Assembly (NCBI GenBank): GCA_016202605.1
Contig: JACQOJ010000136.1
Span: forward strand, 1-36,480
Length of the DNA stretch: 36,480 nucleotides
Origin: Betaproteobacteria bacterium
GTDB lineage: Bacteria > Pseudomonadota > Gammaproteobacteria > Burkholderiales > SG8-41
Direction: 5' to 3'
Shown here in pieces: positions 1-8,273 of the stretch. A program made the position numbers and the translations under genes. The first letter of the stretch is position 1. Each line of letters starts with the position of its first letter. The notes beneath the pieces are model-generated. The model ran no database searches. It was not told the DNA's origin and saw nothing but the letters and a program-made list of their open reading frames with translations.

Positions 1-613
1 CCTCGCGCTTGTAGATCGAGCCCGAAGGGCAGGAGGCGACACAGGCGGGATTGAGGCAGTGCTCGCACAGGCGCGGCAGGTACATCATGAAGGTGTTCTC
101 GAACTGGCCGTAGATTTCCTTCTGCACGGCCTCGAAATTGGCATCGGCGCTGCGCTTCTCGAACTCGCCCCCGAGAATTTCCTCCCAGTTGGGGCCCCAT
201 TCGATCTTTTCCATGCGCTGTCCGGTGATGAGCGACACCGGGCGCGCGACCGGCGCCGCCTGCGATTCCGGCGCATTGTGCAGGTGCTCGTAATCGAAAG
301 TGAACGGCTCGTAATAGTCGTCGATCTCGGGCAGGTGGGGATTGGCGAAGATGTTGGCGAGCAGCCGCCATTTTCCGCCCTGCCGCGGCTCGATCCGGCC
401 GTTCTTCCTGCGCCGCCATCCGCCCTGCCAGCGCTGCTGGTTCTCCCAGTCCTTGGGGTAGCCGATGCCGGGCTTGGTCTCGACGTTGTTGAACCACGCG
501 TATTCCATGCCCTCGCGTGAAGTCCACACGTTCTTGCAGGTCACCGAGCACGTGTGGCAGCCGATGCACTTGTCGAGGTTCAGCACCATTCCGATCTGGG
601 CTCTGACTTTCAT
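1..613 (-). CDS. narH: Respiratory nitrate reductase beta subunit NarH (3' end cut by window)
   Basis: NarH carries the Fe-S clusters that pass electrons from NarI to NarG on the cytoplasmic face of the membrane. The frame is open from ATG 613 to the window edge, giving 204 residues. The N-terminus reads MKVRAQIGMVLNLDKCIGC, followed by HTCSVTCKNVW, the first ferredoxin-type cysteine group. Near the edge the CEHCLNPACVASCPSG motif begins the second cluster region. Similarity to E. coli NarH is continuous by eye and I see no internal stop. It lies 173 bases after narG, an unusually wide gap because narG and narH normally nearly touch. That gap is filled by an inverted-repeat element. narJ and narI would be expected beyond position 1, which cannot be checked here. 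Confidence 0.96.
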   Translation of the reverse strand, partial: MKVRAQIGMVLNLDKCIGCHTCSVTCKNVWTSREGMEYAWFNNVETKPGIGYPKDWENQQRWQGGWRRRKNGRIEPRQGGKWRLLANIFANPHLPEIDDYYEPFTFDYEHLHNAPESQAAPVARPVSLITGQRMEKIEWGPNWEEILGGEFEKRSADANFEAVQKEIYGQFENTFMMYLPRLCEHCLNPACVASCPSGSIYKRE

Positions 614-641
614 TTCAAGACTCCTTTGATACCGCCGATAC

Positions 642-804
642 ACGCAGACAAGCGCCGATGAAATGCAAATGGACAGGATTCACAAGATTCATCAGGATTG
701 ACAAGATTCGATAAGAAACACGGAACATTCCTGTTGATCGTGTTCCGGTCGTGTCAATCCCGGCCATAGACTGATCCTATCCACGTTCACCGGCGTTCAT
801 CTGC
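642..804. repeat. 163-base imperfect inverted-repeat element between narG and narH
   Basis: The two ends are inverted copies. CGCAGACAAGCGCCGATGAA (644 onward) pairs with the complement of the bases ending near 804, about 16 of 20 matching. Further in, TGGACAGGATT pairs with TGGATAGGATC, and AGGATTGACAAGA pairs with GGGATTGACACGA. The centre is a small hairpin: AACACG at 717–722 with CGTGTT at 739–744, and AACA–TTCC–TGTT at 724–735. Each arm is itself built of degenerate 9–10 base units (GGATTC/AGATTC and GATGAACGCC types). In the nar transcript it would form one long stem-loop. The narG-side arm supplies the last narG codons (ADERR) and the stop. Confidence 0.75.
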
Positions 805-3800
805 GGTTACTGCTTCACCCGCTGGCTGGTCGAGCCAGTCGACCTTCGCCATCTTGCGCACGATCACGAACTCGTCGCGGTTGGAGCCCACCGTGCCGTA
901 GTAGTTGAAGCCGTAGCTCTGCTGGGCGTAGCCGCCGATCATGTGGGTGGGCTTGACCACCGCGCGCGTGACCGAATTGTGGATGCCGCCGCGCATCCCG
1001 GTGATCTCCGAACCGGGCACGTTGACGATTTTCTCCTGCGCGTGATACATGAGCATCATCCCCTCCGGCACCCGCTGCGAGACCACCGCGCGTGCGGCGA
1101 GCGCGCCGTTCAGGTTGAAAGCTTCCACCCAGTCGTTGTCCACGATGCCGGCTTTTTTCGCGTCGACCTCGGAAATCCACACTATGGGGCCGCCGCGCGA
1201 GAGCGTCAGCATCAGCAGGTTGTCGGTGTAGGTCGAGTGGATGCCCCATTTCTGGTGCGGCGTGATGAAATTGAGCACCACCTCGGCATTTCCGTTCGAC
1301 CGCTTGCCAAGCAACGGCCGCACGGTCTTGGTATCGACCGGCGGCTTGTAGACGCACAGCGCTTCGCCGAAGGCCCGCATCCACGCATGATCCTGGTAGA
1401 GCTGCTGCCTGCCGGTCAACGTGCGCCACGGGATCAGTTCATGCACGTTGGTGTAGCCGGCGTTGTACGACACGTGCTCCGACTCGATGCCGCTCCACGT
1501 CGGAGACGAGATGATCTTGCGCGGCTGGGCCTGCAGGTCGCGGAACCTCAGTTTCTCGTCCTCGCGCGTGTCGGCAAGGTGAGCGTGGTCGCGCCCCGTG
1601 ATCTCGGACAGCGCCGCCCATGCCTTCACCGCGACCTCCCCGTTGGTCTCGGGCGCCAGCGACAGGATGACTTCCGTGGCATCGATGTCGCTTTCGATCC
1701 GTGGCAAGCCCTTCGTGGGTCCGTCCTCGGTCACCGTGTAGTTGAGCTTGCCGAGCAATTCCACCTCGTGTTGCGTGTTCCAGGCGATGCCCTTGCCGCC
1801 GTTGCCGATCCTGCTCATGAGCGGCCCGAGCGCGGTGAAGCGCTGGTACACGTTCGGGTAGTCGCGCTCGACCACGACCATCTGTGGCGCGGTCTTGCCC
1901 GGAACGAGATCGCACTGCCCCTTCTTCCAGTCCTTGACGTCGAGCGGTTGCGCCAGCTCGGCCGGCGTGTCGTGCAGCGTGGGTACCAGCACGAGATCCT
2001 TCTCCACGCCCAGATGCCCGGGCGCGAGATCGGAGAATTTTCTCGCGATGCCCTTGTAGATTTCCCAATCGCTCCGCGCCTGCCACACGGGGTCGACCGC
2101 CGCCGAAAGCGGATGGATGAACGGATGCATGTCCGAGGTATTGAGATCATTCTTCTCGTACCAGGTGGCGGTCGGGAGCACGATGTCGGACTAAAGACAC
2201 GTGGTCGACATGCGGAAGTCGAGCGTCACCAGCAGATCGAGCTTGCCTTCCGGCACGGGATCGCGCCATGCAACCTCCTGCGGCTTGTCGCCGCCCATTT
2301 CCCCCAGGTCCTTGCCCTGCACCCCGTGCTGGGTGCCGAGCAGGTGCTTCAGGAAGTACTCGTGCCCCTTGCCCGAGGAGCCGAGCAGGTTGGATCGCCA
2401 CACGAACAGGTTGCGGGGGAAGTTGACCGGATTGTCCGGATCCTCGCACGAGAGCTTGAGCGCGCCGCTCTTCAGCTCGCGTGCCGCGTAGTCCTGCGCA
2501 TCCATGCCGGCCGCGGCCGCCGCCCTGGCGATCCCGATGGGATTGGCCTGCAATTGCGGTGCCGAAGGCAGCCACCCCATGCGCTCGGCGCGCACGTTGA
2601 AGTCGATGAGGCTGCCGGTGTATTCCTCGGCGCGCGCCAGCGGCGACAGGATTTCACGCACCGACAGGTGTTCGTAACGCCACTGGTCGGTGTGGGCATA
2701 GAAGAAGGAAGTCGAGTTCATGTGCCGCGGCGGGCGCACCCAATCGAGCGCGAAGGCGAGCGCGGTCCATCCGGTCTGGGGCCGCAGCTTCTCCTGGCCC
2801 ACGTAGTGCGCCCAGCCGCCGCCCGACTGCCCGACACAGCCGCACATCACCAGCATGTTGATGATGGAGCGGTAGTTCATGTCCATGTGGTACCAGTGGT
2901 TCATCGCCGCGCCGATGATGACCATCGACTTGCCGTGAGTCTTGTCGGCGTTATCGGCGAACTCGCGCGCAAGCCGGATGACCTGATCGCGTTTCACCCC
3001 GGTGATCTTCTCCTGCCACGCCGGCGTGTACGGCACGTCATCGTCGAAGGATTGCGCGACGTTCGCGCCTCCCAGGCCGCGGTCGAGACCGTAGTTGGCG
3101 ACGAAGAGGTCGAAGACACTCGCCACCAGCGCTTCACCGTCCTTGAGTCGCAACTTCTTCACGGCCACGTTGCGGGTGAGAATCTCGTCGTGCTTGCTCG
3201 CCGTGAAATGCTCGTGTTCCTGTCCGCCAAAATAGGGGAATGCGACGGACACGACCTCGTCATGCCGTCCGATCATAGAGAGTTGCAGCCTGGTCTGCTC
3301 GCCCGCCTGTCCCGCCTTGTCCTCCAGGTTCCACTTGCCTTTTTCGCCCCAGCGGTAACCGACGGAGCCCCGCGGCGCGACAACCTTGCCGCTCGTCTCG
3401 TCGATCGCGACCGTCTTCCAGTCGGGATTGTTGGTTTCACCCAGCTCACCCGCGAAGTCTGAAGCGCGCGCGAAACGGTCCGGCACGTACGCCTCGCCGC
3501 GCTTGACGAGCCGCACCAGCATCGGCATGTCGCTGTAGCGCCGGCAGTAGTCGTCGAAATAGGCGCTTTTGCCCGCCAGATGGAATTCCTTGAGAATGAC
3601 GTGCCCGACCGCCATCGCGAGCGCCGCGTCCGTCCCCTGCTTGGGGTACAACCACAGATCGCACAGCTTCGCGACTTCCGAGTAATCCGGCGTGATCGCG
3701 ACGGTCTTCGCGCCCTTGTAACGCACTTCGGTAAAAAAGTGCGCGTCCGGCGTGCGCGTCTGCGGGACATTGGAGCCCCAGGCGATGATGTAGGTCGAGT

Positions 3801-4533
3801 TGTACCAGTCCGCCGATTCCGGCACGTCGGTCTGCTCGCCCCAGGTCTGCGGTGACGACGGCGGCAGGTCGCAGTACCAGTCGTAGAAACTCATGCACAC
3901 GCCGCCGATGAGCGACAGATAGCGCGACCCGGCAGCATAGGAAACCATCGACATCGCGGGAATCGGCGAGAACCCGATGACACGGTCCGGGCCGTAGCGC
4001 TTCACCGTATAGATGTTGGCCGCGGCGATGATTTCGTTGACCTCGTCCCAGGAGGAACGCACGAAGCCGCCCAGACCGCGCACCGATTGATACGATCTGA
4101 GCGTGGCGGGGTCTTCGACAATGGAGGTCCAGGCCTCGATCGGCGCCATCGTCCGGCGCGCCGCGCGCCACAGCTTGAGCAGCCGGCCGCGCACCATCGG
4201 ATACTTGAGCCGGTTGCCGCTTTAGAGGTACCACGAATAGCTCGCCCCGCGCGAGCAGCCGCGCGGCTCGTGATTCGGCATGTCGGGACGGGTGCGCGGA
4301 TAGTCGGTCTGCTGCGTCTCCCACGTGACGATGCCGCCTTTCACGTAGATCTTCCAGCTGCACGACCCGGTGCAGTTGGTGCCGTGGGTGGAGCGCACGA
4401 TCTTGTCGTGCTGCCAGCGCTGTCGATAGCCTTCCTCCCAGGTGCGGTCCTCCTTCGTCACCACCCCGTGATCGCCGGAGAAGGCGTCGCGCTCCCGGGT
4501 GAAAAACGTCAAGCGGTCGAGAAAGTGACTCAT
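787..4533 (-). pseudogene. narG: Respiratory nitrate reductase alpha subunit NarG, interrupted by two in-frame stop codons
   Basis: NarG is the molybdenum (bis-MGD) catalytic subunit that reduces nitrate to nitrite in the cytoplasm. The frame from ATG 4533 (Shine-Dalgarno GAAGGAG) to TGA 787 is 1249 codons, normal for NarG, and aligns with E. coli NarG by eye without indels. Visible are the HGTNCTGSC Fe-S motif and the NVPQTRTPDAH stretch holding the Mo-ligand aspartate. Two codons are stops: 104 (TAA, 4222–4224) in WYL-stop-SGN and 781 (TAG, 2191–2193) in TCL-stop-SDI. In E. coli both positions are tyrosine within Leu-Tyr-Ser. Without suppression, only a 103-residue fragment lacking the Mo domain would be made. 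The rest shows no decay, which suggests recent inactivation, a strain variant, or sequence error. The last five residues (ADERR) come from the downstream repeat element. Confidence 0.93.
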
Positions 4534-4552
4534 CTGCTCTCCTTCGTTGCGA

Positions 4553-4630
4553 GTGACGACTGACGACTGAAGACTGATATAAGAATGATCGCGACGTCGA
4601 TTCCGTCACCCGTCGGCCATCAGTCGTCAC
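4553..4630. repeat. 78-base heptad-phased inverted-repeat element between narK2 and narG
   Basis: Perfect 11-base inverted ends, GTGACGACTGA at 4553–4563 and its complement at 4620–4630, enclose the spacer between the narK2 stop and the narG ribosome-binding site. Each end continues inward as degenerate 7-base units: GTGACGA, CTGACGA, CTGAAGA, CTGATAT from the left, and on the other strand GTGACGA, CTGATGG, CCGACGG, GTGACGG from the right. There is no open frame inside. It may act as an RNA hairpin between the transporter and reductase parts of the transcript. Confidence 0.7.
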
Positions 4631-4634
4631 CATT

Positions 4635-6053
4635 TCAGCAGGGCATTTCCGCGTTCTTGCGCGAGTAGTACCACCAGGTCATCGCGATGCAGGTGATGTA
4701 GAACGCGATGAATACGTAGAGCGCCCCTTCCGGGCCGCCGGTCATCGCGATCGAGGTGCCGTAACTCTTGGGAATGAAAAACCCGCCGTAGGCGCCGATC
4801 GCGGAACTGAAGCCCAGCACCGCGGCCGCCTCCTTGTTCGCGTCCTTTACGGCCTGCTCCTTCGCCGCTTCGCCCTTGCCGGCGGCTTCGCGCATGCGCT
4901 CGGTGAGGAAGATGATCGGTATCATGCGGAAGGTCGAACCGTTGCCGATGCCGGAAGTGAGGAACAGCAGCATGAACATGGCGAGGAAGCCGTAGAAATT
5001 GCCGCCCGAGGGACCGGAAGGCAGGAAGTAGAGCACGCCCAGCACCGCCAGCGCCATCGCGACGAAATTCCAGAATGTGACCGGCGCCCCGCCCAGCTTG
5101 TCCGAGAGCCAGCCGCCGAAGGGACGGATCACCGCGCCCACGAGCGGCCCGAGGAAGGCGAACGCGAGCGCGTTCACTTCCGGAAACTGCGACCTGATGA
5201 GCAGCGGAAAGCCCGCCGAGTAACCGATGAACGAACCGAAAGTGCCGAGATAGAGCCAGCACATGAGCCAGTTGTGCCTGCGCTTGAAGATCACCGCCTG
5301 ATCGGAAAACGATGCCTTCGCGCTGGCGATGTCGTTCATGCCGAACCACGCGACGATGGCGGAAGCAAGAATGAAGGGAACCCATACGAACCCCGCGTTC
5401 TGCAGCCACATCTGCCTGGCCTCGGCGCCCTCGACCCAGGATTGCGGCTCGCCGCCGAGCGTGCCGAAAACACCCGCGGTGATCACGAGCGGCACCACGA
5501 ACTGTACTGCTGAAACACCGAGGTTGCCAAGGCCTGCGTTAAGCCCCAGCGCCGAACCCTTGCGTTCCTTCGGAAAGAAGAAGCTGATGTTGGCCATGCT
5601 GGAGGCGAAGTTGCCGCCGCCGAAGCCGCACAGCAGCGCCAGCATGATGAACGTCGGGTAACTCGTGGCCGGGTCCTGCACCGCGAAACCGATCCCCAGG
5701 GCGGGCAGCAGCAGCGAGGCCGTCGAAATCGCGGTCCATTTTCTGCCGCCGAAGATCGGCACCATGAACGAATAGAAAATCCGCAACGTCGCGCCGCACA
5801 GCGCCGGCAGCGCCGCCAGCCAGAAGAGCTGGTTGGTCGTGAACTTGAAGCCGATGTTGGGCAGGTTCACCACCACCACGCTCCACACCATCCATACCGC
5901 GAACGACAGGAACAGCGCCGGAATCGAAATCCACAGGTTGAGGTTGGCGATGGCCCTGCCTTCGCGCTGCCAGAACGCCTTGTCCTCCGGCGTCCAGATG
6001 GTGAGCACGCGCCCGATGCGATTTCTCAGGGGGATGGTTCCACTCGTGTACAT
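4635..6053 (-). CDS. narK2: NarK2-type nitrate/nitrite antiporter (MFS)
   Basis: This is a 472-residue major facilitator protein that most likely exchanges cytoplasmic nitrite for external nitrate. It carries the NarK nitrate-signature region GGGNFASSMANISFFFP followed by ALGLNAGLGNLGVS. About twelve hydrophobic segments are spread along the length. An extended loop after residue ~180 (GGEPQSWVEGAEARQ) is typical of the longer NarK2/NarU branch. The ATG at 6053 has a clear AAGGAG site. It starts 25 bases after narK1 ends, so the two form a transporter pair that in some denitrifiers is a single fused gene. It is followed by an inverted-repeat element and then narG. The antiport role is from family knowledge. 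Confidence 0.92.
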   Translation of the reverse strand: MYTSGTIPLRNRIGRVLTIWTPEDKAFWQREGRAIANLNLWISIPALFLSFAVWMVWSVVVVNLPNIGFKFTTNQLFWLAALPALCGATLRIFYSFMVPIFGGRKWTAISTASLLLPALGIGFAVQDPATSYPTFIMLALLCGFGGGNFASSMANISFFFPKERKGSALGLNAGLGNLGVSAVQFVVPLVITAGVFGTLGGEPQSWVEGAEARQMWLQNAGFVWVPFILASAIVAWFGMNDIASAKASFSDQAVIFKRRHNWLMCWLYLGTFGSFIGYSAGFPLLIRSQFPEVNALAFAFLGPLVGAVIRPFGGWLSDKLGGAPVTFWNFVAMALAVLGVLYFLPSGPSGGNFYGFLAMFMLLFLTSGIGNGSTFRMIPIIFLTERMREAAGKGEAAKEQAVKDANKEAAAVLGFSSAIGAYGGFFIPKSYGTSIAMTGGPEGALYVFIAFYITCIAMTWWYYSRKNAEMPC

Positions 6054-6078
6054 GATCCGCTCCTTTCAAGCCGGCGCG

Positions 6079-7335
6079 CTACGCCGCCTGCGGCGCCAGT
6101 CGCCGCGCGGCGCCGTTGCGTTGCGGCACGATTTCACTCCAGTACATCCATACCAGGGACACCAGGGTGATGCCCCACATCAGCATGAAGATCGTGCTGT
6201 TGACCCCGGTAATATCGACCAGCGCCCCGAACATGACCGGCAGCAGGAACCCGCCCAAACCCCCGGCCAGGCCGACGATGCCGGAAACGACACCGATATT
6301 GTGCGAATACTCGTCGGAGATGTACTTGAACACCGACGCTTTGCCCACCGCCCACGCCACCCCCATCACGAACATGAGCGCGGTGAACACCCACACGTTG
6401 AGTCCGACGTGCAACGTGATGTCGCCGCGCGCGGTCTTGATGATGAGATCGGTCTGCGGGTAGGACAGGAAGAACAGGCACACCCACGAAATCAGCATCA
6501 CCCACCACGTCACCGGATGCGCGCCGAATTTATCCGAGAGCCAGCCGCCGATCGCCCGCAGCACTCCGCCCGGCAGCGAAAAGCACGCCGCGAGCAGCGC
6601 GGCAACCGTGAGGTCGAAGCCGTATTCCACGATGTAGTACCTGGTCATCCACAGCGAGAGCGCGACGTAACCGCCGAACACGATCGAGTAATACTGGCAG
6701 AGCTTCCAGACTTTCGGATCCTTGAGCGCTCTCAGCTGCTCGCCCCCGGTGATGCCTGCGGAAACGACGTGGCTCCTGTCATGGTACGAGAAGATCCAGA
6801 AGATCAGCGCCGTCGCGAGCATCGCCGCGGCGTAGACCTTGGGCACCATCGCCCAGCCGAACGCGAGCACGATGGCCGGCGCCACGAACTTGGTCACGGC
6901 CGCGCCCGAATTGCCGGCCCCGAATACGCCCATCGCCATGCCTTGCCGCGATTTCGGGAACCAGCGCGCGACGTAGGCGATGCCGACCGAGAACGAACCG
7001 CCCGCCACCCCCACGAAAAGGCCCAGAACCAGGAATTGCCAGTACCGCGTGGCTTCCCCGATCAGCCAGATCGGCACCACCGCCGAGAGCATCAAAATGA
7101 AAAACACGATGCGCCCCCCGTGCTTGTCCGTCCACATGCCGAGCGGCAACCTGATGAGCGATCCGGTCAGCACCGGCGTTGCCGCCAGAATCCCGAACTG
7201 CGTCTCGTTCAAGTCGAGCACCTTCTTGATCGGGATGCCGATCACGGCAAACATCATCCAGATCGCGAAGCACACGGTGAAGGAAAGCGTGCTCGCCGCG
7301 AGCACCGACCATTGTTTTCGCACCTGTGAGGCCAT
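6079..7335 (-). CDS. narK1: NarK1-type nitrate transporter (MFS, probable nitrate/proton symporter)
   Basis: This 418-residue major facilitator protein is the shorter NarK1 branch, thought to bring nitrate in with protons to start respiration. Motifs include RLPLGMWTDKHGGR in the loop after the second helix, GVAGGSFSVGIAYVARWFP, and GAGNSGAAVTKFVAPAI, which corresponds to the nitrate signature. The ATG at 7335 follows a strong GGAGGGA site. It is the first nar structural gene after narL, and the 137-base leader carries short symmetric motifs that could bind a regulator. NarK1 and NarK2 as separate adjacent genes fit a complete respiratory nitrate uptake system. Confidence 0.92.
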   Translation of the reverse strand: MASQVRKQWSVLAASTLSFTVCFAIWMMFAVIGIPIKKVLDLNETQFGILAATPVLTGSLIRLPLGMWTDKHGGRIVFFILMLSAVVPIWLIGEATRYWQFLVLGLFVGVAGGSFSVGIAYVARWFPKSRQGMAMGVFGAGNSGAAVTKFVAPAIVLAFGWAMVPKVYAAAMLATALIFWIFSYHDRSHVVSAGITGGEQLRALKDPKVWKLCQYYSIVFGGYVALSLWMTRYYIVEYGFDLTVAALLAACFSLPGGVLRAIGGWLSDKFGAHPVTWWVMLISWVCLFFLSYPQTDLIIKTARGDITLHVGLNVWVFTALMFVMGVAWAVGKASVFKYISDEYSHNIGVVSGIVGLAGGLGGFLLPVMFGALVDITGVNSTIFMLMWGITLVSLVWMYWSEIVPQRNGAARRLAPQAA

Positions 7336-7429
7336 CGCCAGCTCCCTCCTTTCCTTGTTGCGTGAAGGTAGCGTGGCGGGCGCGCGGGCGCCATTCGCCT
7401 GACGGACGACGCGCGCCGCGCAGAAGGTG

Positions 7430-7465
7430 TAGGAATAATCCTAAGGACTAGTTCTTCCGGACTAG
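7430..7465. promoter_or_regulatory. Symmetric motifs in the narK1 leader, possible regulator sites
   Basis: Between narL and narK1 lies TAGGAATAATCCTA (7430–7443; TAGGA and TCCTA are inverted around four bases). It is followed by two direct copies of GGACTAG (7445–7451 and 7459–7465) spaced 14 bases apart. CTAG is usually scarce in proteobacterial DNA, so two copies in 15 bases stand out. They sit 95–130 bases upstream of the narK1 ATG, a plausible place for activator binding. They do not match the E. coli NarL heptamer well, so assignment to NarL is only a guess. Confidence 0.35.
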
Positions 7466-7472
7466 CCGCGCG

Positions 7473-8150
7473 TCACGAATTGCCTCCGGAGGGCCGGGGC
7501 GCGATGCCGCTTTCGACGGCGTAGACGGCGGCCTGAACGCGGCTCGTGAGCTTCAGTTTGCGCAGGATGTTCTGAACGTGGATCTTGACCGTGCTTTCGG
7601 CGAGCTTCAGTTCGCGCGCCATTTCCTTGTTGCTGGCGCCGCGCGCGAGCAGCGCGAGAATTTCACGCTCGCGCGGGCTGAGTTTGCCCCTTTCCGCGGG
7701 CGGCGGCGCCGGCCCGCGCGCCGCGCCCTGCAGGCCGCGGGCGAGCTTCGCGGCCATCTGCGGCGACATCACGGCCTCGCCGCGCGCCGCGCGCCGGATG
7801 GAGTCGGTCAGGAATTCCGCGTCGATGTTCTTCAGCAGGTAACCGCGGGCGCCGGCTCTCAGCGTGTCGATCAGGTCGTCCGCGTCTTCCGAGACAGTGA
7901 GCATCAGCACCGCCGTCGCGGGAAGCTCTTCCGCCAGGGTCTTGACCACCTCCCGGCCCGTGAGGCCGGGCATGTGCAGATCGAGAAGAACGACGTCGGG
8001 CTTCAGTTCCGCCGCGCGCTTCAGCCCTTCGAGGCCGTCGGCCGCCTCACCCACGACCTCGAGATCGGCCTGGCGCGCGAGCAGGGCCTTGACCCCGCTG
8101 CGGAAGAGATTGTGGTCGTCGACGAGCAGCACGCGAAGTTTCGGGCTCAC
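7473..8150 (-). CDS. narL: Nitrate/nitrite response regulator NarL
   Basis: This 225-residue regulator has an N-terminal receiver domain with the acidic pair DD near residue 11 and the phospho-acceptor Asp57 in VVLLDLHMPG. A C-terminal LuxR/FixJ-type helix-turn-helix (LSPREREILALLARGASNKEMARELKLAESTVK, split here by function) binds DNA. It is the partner of NarX just upstream and probably activates the narK/narG genes that follow. The start is GTG 8150, which has a GAGGAGG site eight bases upstream. A 20-base sequence around this start is repeated at the narX 3' end. Confidence 0.93.
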   Translation of the reverse strand: MSPKLRVLLVDDHNLFRSGVKALLARQADLEVVGEAADGLEGLKRAAELKPDVVLLDLHMPGLTGREVVKTLAEELPATAVLMLTVSEDADDLIDTLRAGARGYLLKNIDAEFLTDSIRRAARGEAVMSPQMAAKLARGLQGAARGPAPPPAERGKLSPREREILALLARGASNKEMARELKLAESTVKIHVQNILRKLKLTSRVQAAVYAVESGIAPRPSGGNS

Positions 8151-8163
8151 GCCGCGCCCTCCT
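8144..8163. repeat. 20-base direct repeat, copy at the narL start
   Basis: GGCTCACGCCGCGCCCTCCT is identical at 8144–8163 and 8254–8273. This copy holds the narL ribosome-binding site and GTG start. The other copy ends narX. Confidence 0.9.
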
Positions 8164-8253
8164 CACATATAACCGCGAGCGCACCTGTTCCGCGTCGGCC
8201 GCCCGCGTCGATTCGCCCCGGTCGCATCCCCGTGAACGGGGCCCCTGCTTCCC

Positions 8254-8273
8254 GGCTCACGCCGCGCCCTCCT
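8254..8273. repeat. 20-base direct repeat, copy at the narX 3' end
   Basis: This is the identical partner of 8144–8163, offset by 110 bases. It encodes the last narX residues (EGAA) and the TGA. The same bases contain a GTGA that matches the narL start, as if narX and narL once overlapped directly. Confidence 0.9.

Noticed and set aside
637-652. TTTGATACCGCCGATAC region as an FNR box before narH
   Set aside because: The second half does not match ATCAA, and the site lies inside the inverted-repeat element.
943-3462. Very long open frame (839 codons) on the plus strand opposite narG
   Set aside because: It is the complement of narG in GC-rich DNA, with Arg/His-rich low-complexity translation and no domain. 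The narG frame matches a known protein throughout.
2191-4224. Genome-wide stop-codon reassignment to explain the narG stops
   Set aside because: Several genes here end properly at TAA or TAG (for example narK1, ccoI neighbours, rnfB, radical SAM gene), with no read-through into family-like sequence.
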